Below are positions 58,196 through 64,000 of a stretch of DNA of 64,000 nt, piece by piece; position 1 is the first letter of the stretch; every line of letters starts with the position of its first letter. This DNA is from Apoderus coryli (Eukaryota > Arthropoda > Insecta > Coleoptera > Attelabidae), in NCBI GenBank assembly GCA_911728435.2, contig OU452202.1, forward strand, positions 1-64,000, in the 5' to 3' direction. The notes beneath the pieces are model-generated. The model ran no database searches, was not told the origin of the DNA, and worked only from the letters and a program-made list of their open reading frames with translations. Position numbers and translations under genes: made by a program.

Positions 58196-58760
58196 ATGCT
58201 AAAAATTTCTCTTTTAAAGAAAATAAAGTCACCTATCGCTGAGGTTATGCAACCGTAAATACCATAATGATGTGTTGGAGGTTGCATAAGCATAAGATAT
58301 TAAATAAAGGTCATTGATTGGTTTGGGTTGTAGCCTGTCTGCACATACTCAACTCCTCCCACTTCACGGGTCATTGAACTTTTTTGCATTATTAATTGAA
58401 ATTGTAACCTTTCTGGTGGGAATACATTTTACTACTCTGCCAGATTTAGTTCATGTGAATAGCAGTAAAATAAAAATAAGTATAAATTATTAGTTTTTTT
58501 ACATAAAATAATGTTTTAATATTTGTTATATTATTGTGGGAGTTGCGTAAATTAAATTTGTTGGAAAATTAAGTATCTAATCATATTCCATGTGTAAATA
58601 TATTGCGTGAAACTATGAGGAATATGTGTATGATGAAAGTGTTCAATTAAAGTGTGGCAACCGCGATTTTAGCAATTTTTCTAGGTTATTGATGTACAAA
58701 GTGTCGAAGAATTTCCAACATTTTTAGTTTACAATTCAAAATGTAATAAAGGGCCGTATC
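58196..58760 (+). repeat. Unclassified repeat family, copy V (right part)
   Basis: After the tandem array the order matches copy I: hairpin (58245-58289), 'gtctgcacatactc', 'gaaattgtaacctttctggt', 'ccagatttagttcatgtgaa', and 'agtgtggcaaccgcgatttt' near 58651. It ends in unrelated sequence. Confidence 0.6.
58245..58289. repeat. Conserved hairpin 'ttatgcaacc', copy 3
   Basis: Perfect 10-bp arms and the same loop as at 47116-47160. Confidence 0.7.
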
Positions 58761-59135
58761 ATACCGTAAAAGTGCACTCCCGTGTTTAGAACAGTGCCTA
58801 GTATAAATCAAAATGCTTTCATTGTATGTGTGGATGTTGAAAAAAGGTAAATTTATTGATTTAGTAGTAGCATTTTTTGCAGTTTTGTACTGTTGTTTTC
58901 TTGAATTTCCTCGTAGAAAAAGTTATTCACCTCCTTCTCGCACTTTAATTTCGGTTTTGTAGATCTAAATATATTAATAGAATACATAATTTTAATGCAT
59001 TCAATCAGCTTTGATATATAGCCTATCGGGTGATGCAAAAAATAAAGTTGCCATATAGGAAACACTGTTGGAACGCCTCCGGCGTTCCTTTGCGTTTATT
59101 CGCACACAACTTTGTGCTTTTTTTCCTCATTTTAG
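58761..59135. other. AT-rich DNA, no gene recognised
   Basis: No recognisable open frame. It contains a short hairpin, 'ggaacgcc' / 'ggcgttcc' around 'tcc' (59071-59089), comparable in place to the GC-rich hairpin at 46007-46022 of the foldback core. Confidence 0.5.
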
Positions 59136-59245
59136 AAAGAAACGCGAAGATCACTCGTTATTATATATTAACAAGAAATCCCTTGCGGGATTTCCCAGTT
59201 GGTTTTTGGTAGTTTTATCTATGAAAAAAGTCATTGAGAGTTATA
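59136..59245 (+). repeat. End box with extended flank
   Basis: 'aacgcgaagatcactcgtta' plus 'aacaagaaatcccttgcggg' to 'tcattgagagttata'. It matches 45851-45963 in inverse orientation, so the element end extends at least 110 bp. Confidence 0.7.
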
Positions 59246-59246
59246 A

Positions 59247-59565
59247 AAAAAATTGTGATTTTTTTTGATTAGTTTTTTTTTAAATACATTTTTTTATTTT
59301 TTTTTTATTTTTAAAAAATTATTATATTATATTTGTTTAATTTTTTTTTGTCATTTTATTTGTATTTTTTTCAATTTTGTTTTTAATTTTATTCTAAATT
59401 TTTTTTTCTGTTTTTTTTTTTTAATTTTATTTTCAATTAATTTTTTGTTTTGTTTTTTTTTTTTAATTTCATTTCTAATAAATTTTTTTTTAAATTTTTT
59501 GAATTTTTTTTTATTAGTTTTTTTTTTATTTTTTTTTTCTATTTTATTTATACATATACCTTGTA
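59247..59565. repeat. T-rich low-complexity tract
   Basis: About 300 bp of T runs broken by 'aatt' and 'atta'. The 104-codon open frame across it is Phe-rich because of the T runs and is not a gene. Confidence 0.85.
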
Positions 59566-61729
59566 TAAAAATAAATTAAAAGTTTTATGAGCTCAGTCTA
59601 TCTAAAAATGCTGTGAAATTTAAAAAATATACAAAACGCCTCAAATTAAAATTGAAAGTTTGATTTGTTTTAAATATATATTGGCTAAAATATGGTATAT
59701 GAATTTTATTTATTCTAAAAATATATAAAAATTCTAATGTTTTAAAAGAGAAATTTAAGTTATGTTTTGGAAAAAATATTTAAAATTCTTAGCTAATAAA
59801 TAGAGATGTTTGAAATTTCTTTATAATTTAAGTGATGTATTTTATTTAAATTACTTCATTTTTTAGGTATATGTAGGTGGGAATAAATCAAATATAGATT
59901 TCTTAAAAAATTTTAATTATAAAATATATACATTATTGAAATGAATTTTTATGAAACAATAATAAATGAATTTGAAATGAAATATATATATTATATTAGT
60001 TGATTAATGCAAAAAAGTGTTGAGATATACATATTTAAAAAAAAAACATTTGTTTTCTGAAATAATTAATACATTAAAATAATTTATATTGTACATTTTA
60101 AAACTAATATCGTAATTAAGAAAAAAATTGGAACTTAGATTATACTAAACTGAAATGGTTGTTATTAATTAAAATATAATATTTAATACAAACAAAACGA
60201 AATAATAATAATAGTGTATGTAATTAAAACAAAATATTTCACTCAACGAATCTCTGGAGAGTAGTAATTTCAGGAAAAATTGTTGATCCATACATTTCTG
60301 AAAGAATTTATTAAACATTTACAGTGTGTTCCAGATAAATTATTATATTGGAGTCTTGGAAATGGTGGGAATTAAATGTCGAATAAATTAAAGAAAAGTT
60401 GTACAATTGATACACCTATTAAATGATGTTATCAAAAGTAAACTAATTTTAGCCGTTTTTGATAAATTTTGGAAAAACGATTTTTTTGCGATTAGAACTT
60501 TCATTTATTTGTGACATTACAGATACAAAAATTGAGAAGCAACTTCCCATTTTTATTTTTGGACAAAATAAGTGCCGAACTATGGCGATTTTTCTTGAAT
60601 AATTTAAAATAACAGCTAAAAATACTGAAAACTTGTTTAAACCATTACATGTGATATACTACCTATTTTCGAAATGAAAATAACTTTAAATTTAAGAATA
60701 AAAAATCCATGGTCGTATTTAAAAAAAACAAATTTAATGATGGTTTTTCAAAAACGAAACATAGTAAAATTTTGTAAACACTATATTATTCTCTTCAAAA
60801 ATTAACAATGAGAAAGTGTTTTTAATTTTTTTATATCTGTAAAAATAATGTCAGAAATAACTAAAATTGTCAATTTTTTATTTCATTTTTGTAAACACCA
60901 TTTAAAAGGTGTTTAAATTGTAAAACTTTTCGCTAGTTTGTAACTCCTACAGTTTCCAATATTTCAATGTTATGTTTATTTTGAATGCAGTGTATATGTA
61001 AATATAAAATTAGTGAAAATCAATGCAAACAATTTTCAAAATAATAATGAGATCATTGAAGTTGTGTTTTTTTTTGTAATTATATTAAATTTTGAAGGTT
61101 TGCAGTATATGTAAAGGAATAAAATTAATGGTATACCTTATAATTTGTTGTTGGAATTGGGTCCAATTTGTTTGTTATTTAAATGCAAAATATATAAATA
61201 ACAGAATAATCATAGAAATGTTGTGCTATTATTGTCATAGTCATTCAATGTTTGGCATCCTAAAATTTAGAAGCATGTCAATTGGTAAAATTTAATATCG
61301 TACAGAACGTAGTGATTTTTTTGAAAATTTAAATGATTACTACTATTACTACTAAAAATAGGCATAAGGCAAATTCTTAAATAATAGCAAGTGTTTAGAA
61401 AAATTGGTTTATATCTGTATATTTATTTGTGATTTTTAATCATAAAATATAATTTTATGTAATGTGGTATAATTGAAATGAGAAAGTAGGTATTAATTTC
61501 CGGTATAACTGGAGGTGGTTGAAGTATCATAATATCATAGATTGATAAAAATTGGATTGCTTTGAGTAAGTATTTAAATTTTCAAAACAATTGTATGTTT
61601 AGTATTGCCAAAAACTTCGAATGTAGTATTGATCAACATGTATAATGTGTTGTACCTTATTAAATGTTGTTTCATTAATGTTTGTTTGGTAGCTGAAAAT
61701 ACATACATACATAAAGTTATACAGAATTA
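59566..61729. other. AT-rich intergenic DNA
   Basis: No gene, RNA or clear repeat recognised on either strand. 'gtgtgttccagataaatt' (60323) resembles the start of a common insect interspersed repeat, but I cannot define its limits. The short open frame near 61092-61295 has no motif. Confidence 0.5.
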
Positions 61730-62350
61730 TTCAAGGAATTCTGGAATTTTAACTGTACATACATTTTTGAATTGTGTAGCATGTACAGAGAAGAATTTTT
61801 GTATTATATCTGTGATGATATATTGTGTTTTGTTGTGGATATCTTTTTCATTGAATATGCTTTCTGTACTATGAGTTAACTAAAAACAAATATTGTGAGT
61901 ATGTTGTAAAAAATCAACAAATGCATTTACTTTGGAATATTAACTGCTGATAAATTTTGTCATAGTATAATATTTATACAGAATAACATATTGTATTATT
62001 TCTATGACGACATGTATTTGTAGTCGATATCTTTTTCATTGAATTTGCTTTGTGTGGTATGGTTAATTTTGGGAAAAATTGTTGAATACTACTAAAAAAC
62101 AATATATATTATGAATATGTTGGAAAAAAAATTAAGAAATTTATTACCTTGGAATTTCAACTGTTCATACATTTTGGAAGGATCTATTATCTACATGGAA
62201 TAACTTATTGTATTATTTCTATGATGACATATGATGTCGAGGATATCTTCTTCATTGAATTTGCTTTGTATAGGTATTGATCAAGTTTTGGAAAAATTGG
62301 CGAATACTATTAAAAAGCTATATTATATGTAGGAAAAATTGTGTATATTT
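61730..62350 (+). repeat. Divergent ~190-220-bp tandem repeats, three units
   Basis: 'gtattat(a/t)tct' with 'gatgacat' or similar, then 'gatatctttttcattgaat' and 'tgctttgt', recurs at 61801, 61993 and 62210, with steps of about 192 and 217 bp. Units also share 'aactgt(a/t)catacatttt'. An 89-codon open frame (61605-61874) overlaps the first unit and is not conserved in the others. Confidence 0.65.
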
Positions 62351-62702
62351 AGTAAAATATTATTACCATATATTATTATGTACTATCCTTTGAAGTCCAT
62401 TTTACAAATATGTGATTGAATAAGTTGAGTGAAATTAATGAATATATTTTGAAAGAACCATACTATATTATTCGTATGTGAATGTAAATTTCGTTTGTTG
62501 AATATAATTGTATTTAGATGGTTTTTTACAATATAATAAAATTTGAAACTAACTCTAATGTTACAGAATAATTTAATTAACAAATATTGAAAATTTAAGA
62601 ATCATGTGAAAGTTAAAAACAGTTTTACAAAGATATAAGAATTTTTTTATTAACTTTTTTGCATTTCAATTAATTTATTATTGAAATAGAAGAAAAAAAT
62701 AA
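62351..62702. other. AT-rich DNA, no feature recognised
   Basis: Nothing identifiable on either strand apart from short A/T runs. Confidence 0.5.
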
Positions 62703-62894
62703 AAATTATAATTCTATGGTTGGATGGCAACATTATCAATGTTGATTTTTTGGTACTTTGAAGCGCCAAAACAATTATAACATAATATTGAAACAGAAAA
62801 ATACATCCATTTGGTTTTGTCATTTTGTAGATTTTATTTTTTCAAAATAAATATTTTAAATTAGGATTGTCATTCAACCATAGAATTATAATTT
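62703..62894. mobile_element. MITE-like element with ~26-bp terminal inverted repeats
   Basis: Left end 62703-62728 ('aaattataattctatggttg' and on) and right end 62869-62894 are inverse with 24 of 26 matches; total 192 bp, no coding capacity. 'aattataatt' at both ends is itself palindromic. It could be a 10-bp target duplication with the true ends at CTATGGTTG, or part of the inverted repeat. The superfamily cannot be decided. Confidence 0.65.
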
Positions 62895-62929
62895 CGAAGT
62901 TTACAATAATAATATGAAACAATTATTTG

Positions 62930-63300
62930 AGGAGGACACAAAAGCACAACTCAATAATGACAACATAATGTATATTAATCAATAGAGGCCCAACTTAATG
63001 CTCAACTCAATATTGATATCAAAATGTCAAATGTCAGAAGAGGCGCTAAGTATTTTTTTTTGTTAATAAGAGACTGTAAAAAATTTTAGTTATTAGTAGA
63101 AAATTGTCTGAGGAGGATTAATGTAAGAGCTCACTCAATAATGGCAACATAATGTAACTTAATCAATAGAGGCCCAACTTAATGCTCAACTCAATATTGA
63201 TATCAAAATGTCAATATGCCAAAAGAGGTGCTTATTATTTTTTTTTAATAAGAGATTGTAGAAAAATCTCAATTATTAGCAAGTTTAAGGTATCCTCAAC
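62930..63300 (+). repeat. 184-bp tandem repeat, two units plus a fragment
   Basis: 'aatagaggcccaacttaatg' starts at 62981 and 63165 (step 184), followed by 'caactcaatattgatatcaa', 'agaggcgct' / 'agaggtgct' and 'aataagaga(c/t)tgta'. A decayed third unit is at 63390-63460 ('caatagacgtgcaa', 'caataagagactaaaaaatc'). Small direct repeats 'gtatcctcaactca' lie at about 63290 and 63319. The array sits just 3' of the Helitron frame and may be its subterminal region. Confidence 0.75.
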
Positions 63301-63460
63301 TCAGATTTTATGGAAAAAGTATCCTCAACTCAAATTTTTACTGTTTCATTTATTCAAATGGTTAAGTCAGTATTGACAACCAAATGTAAACATATCAATA
63401 GACGTGCAAACATATTAATGTTGCCAATAAGAGACTAAAAAATCTCAATTATTAGCTAAA

Positions 63461-63560
63461 TTTATGTAATTCTCAAGCTGAAATAATGATACAAAGAGTA
63501 TTTCTAAATATCAACAGCGAGATTGCATGTTATTAATGTGATATGACTGGAAATATATAC
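63461..63560 (-). other. 3' flank of the Helitron helicase frame
   Basis: Non-coding AT-rich DNA after the stop codon. A Helitron 3' end (a hairpin followed by CTRR) was looked for and not identified with confidence. Confidence 0.35.
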
Positions 63561-64000
63561 TTAACGTACAATTTCCGTAAAAACAATGTTTTTAGTGTAG
63601 ATCTCATCAGAAGTAGGGCGTAATTTACCTTGTGAGCTGGTGTTCTCTACACAAACATGTACACAATCGAAACCTTTCGTTCGACTGAAGGCAGTGTACA
63701 TCATCCCATGGGTAAATACAGGATAAGGTAAATAAATACCTATCTTGTCAAATGTTTGACCTTGGGATTTATTAATTGTCATAGCGTATGCAACTTTAAC
63801 TGGAAATTGTCGACGTCGCAACTTGAAAGGAAGAGAGGCGACAGTCTCAGTTAAATCAATACGCGGAATCAAGACAGTATGATCAGTTAAGGTTCCTGTC
63901 ATATCGATTCGTCTCGCTTCAATGCTATGTTGGTACAATCGAGTAATTAGTAACCGAGTGCCATTGCATAAGCTAAGATCGCAATTCATGTTGCGTAAAA
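63561..64000 (-). CDS. Helitron Rep/helicase, C-terminal end (runs off the window)
   Basis: C-terminal end of a Pif1-like SF1 helicase of Helitron rolling-circle transposons, which unwinds DNA during transposition. Counting from the methionine at 63989: 'LCNGTRL' 7-13, helicase motif V 'AYAMTINKSQGQTF' 67-80 and motif VI 'MYTAFSR' 97-103, with the arginine of motif VI present. The frame ends naturally at 63561 with a short tail typical of the family. That methionine is internal: the frame is open to the window edge and reads 'LRN' before it, as expected for the conserved 'LLRN...LCNGTRL' block. Walker motifs and the Rep domain would lie beyond 64000. A host Pif1 helicase is less likely, because the spacing and 'LCNGTRL' style are Helitron-like. 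Confidence 0.88.
   Translation of the reverse strand, partial: LRNMNCDLSLCNGTRLLITRLYQHSIEARRIDMTGTLTDHTVLIPRIDLTETVASLPFKLRRRQFPVKVAYAMTINKSQGQTFDKIGIYLPYPVFTHGMMYTAFSRTKGFDCVHVCVENTSSQGKLRPTSDEIYTKNIVFTEIVR

Noticed and set aside
58075..58293. 72-codon minus-strand open frame
   Set aside because: Arises at the edge of the 131-bp array; no protein motif.
59265..59579. 104-codon Phe-rich 'membrane protein'
   Set aside because: It is a translation of T runs with a biased composition, not a gene.
61605..61874. 89-codon plus-strand open frame
   Set aside because: It overlaps a divergent tandem repeat, and the frame is not kept in the other units.
63182..63376. 64-codon plus-strand open frame
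   Set aside because: It lies in the 184-bp repeat and is disrupted in the preceding unit.

Overview
The window is eukaryotic, repeat-only DNA, most likely insect heterochromatin. It is very AT-rich and has no recognisable host gene, operon or ribosome-binding site. It holds Penelope-like retroelements (PLEs), a non-LTR retrotransposon, tRNA-derived SINE-like pieces and a Helitron helicase end. I cannot name the species; an insect is an inference from the element types and the many 'caccctgtata' modules.

Layout. (1) 1-42023: a head-to-tail satellite with a ~147-bp monomer, roughly 250 copies, with higher-order repeats of about 6, 7, 10, 17 and 18 monomers. It is interrupted by two near-identical PLE copies (16058-18790 and 21443-24175). 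Each is 5'-truncated, flanked by a 12-bp target-site duplication, and encodes the same 585-residue reverse transcriptase plus GIY-YIG endonuclease. They are exactly 5385 bp apart: one insertion amplified with about 18 satellite monomers, not two insertions. (2) 42024-43508: a second, different PLE on the minus strand, internally deleted and frameshifted, which forms the satellite edge. (3) 43600-45240: a 5'-truncated CR1/L2-like non-LTR retrotransposon on the minus strand, inserted into a ~134-bp repeat. (4) 45241-59250: an island of unclassified repeat modules in several copies, with foldbacks, tRNA-Ala-like SINE heads, homopolymer-rich tracts and a ~131-bp tandem array with its own three-unit higher-order repeat. 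(5) 59250-63560: AT-rich DNA with divergent tandem repeats and a MITE-like inverted-repeat element. (6) 63561-64000: the C-terminal end of a Helitron Rep/helicase, running off the right edge.

The most notable signal is that both PLE families carry a small hammerhead-ribozyme motif near the 3' end (18684-18723, 24069-24108, and minus 42070-42112). Both share an extra U after the CUGANGA core, and in both the helix III segment is a perfect palindrome. That geometry fits ribozymes that act as dimers. Mobile elements thus supply the only apparent coding and RNA functions here, and unequal exchange, templated inversion and retrotransposition explain the layout.
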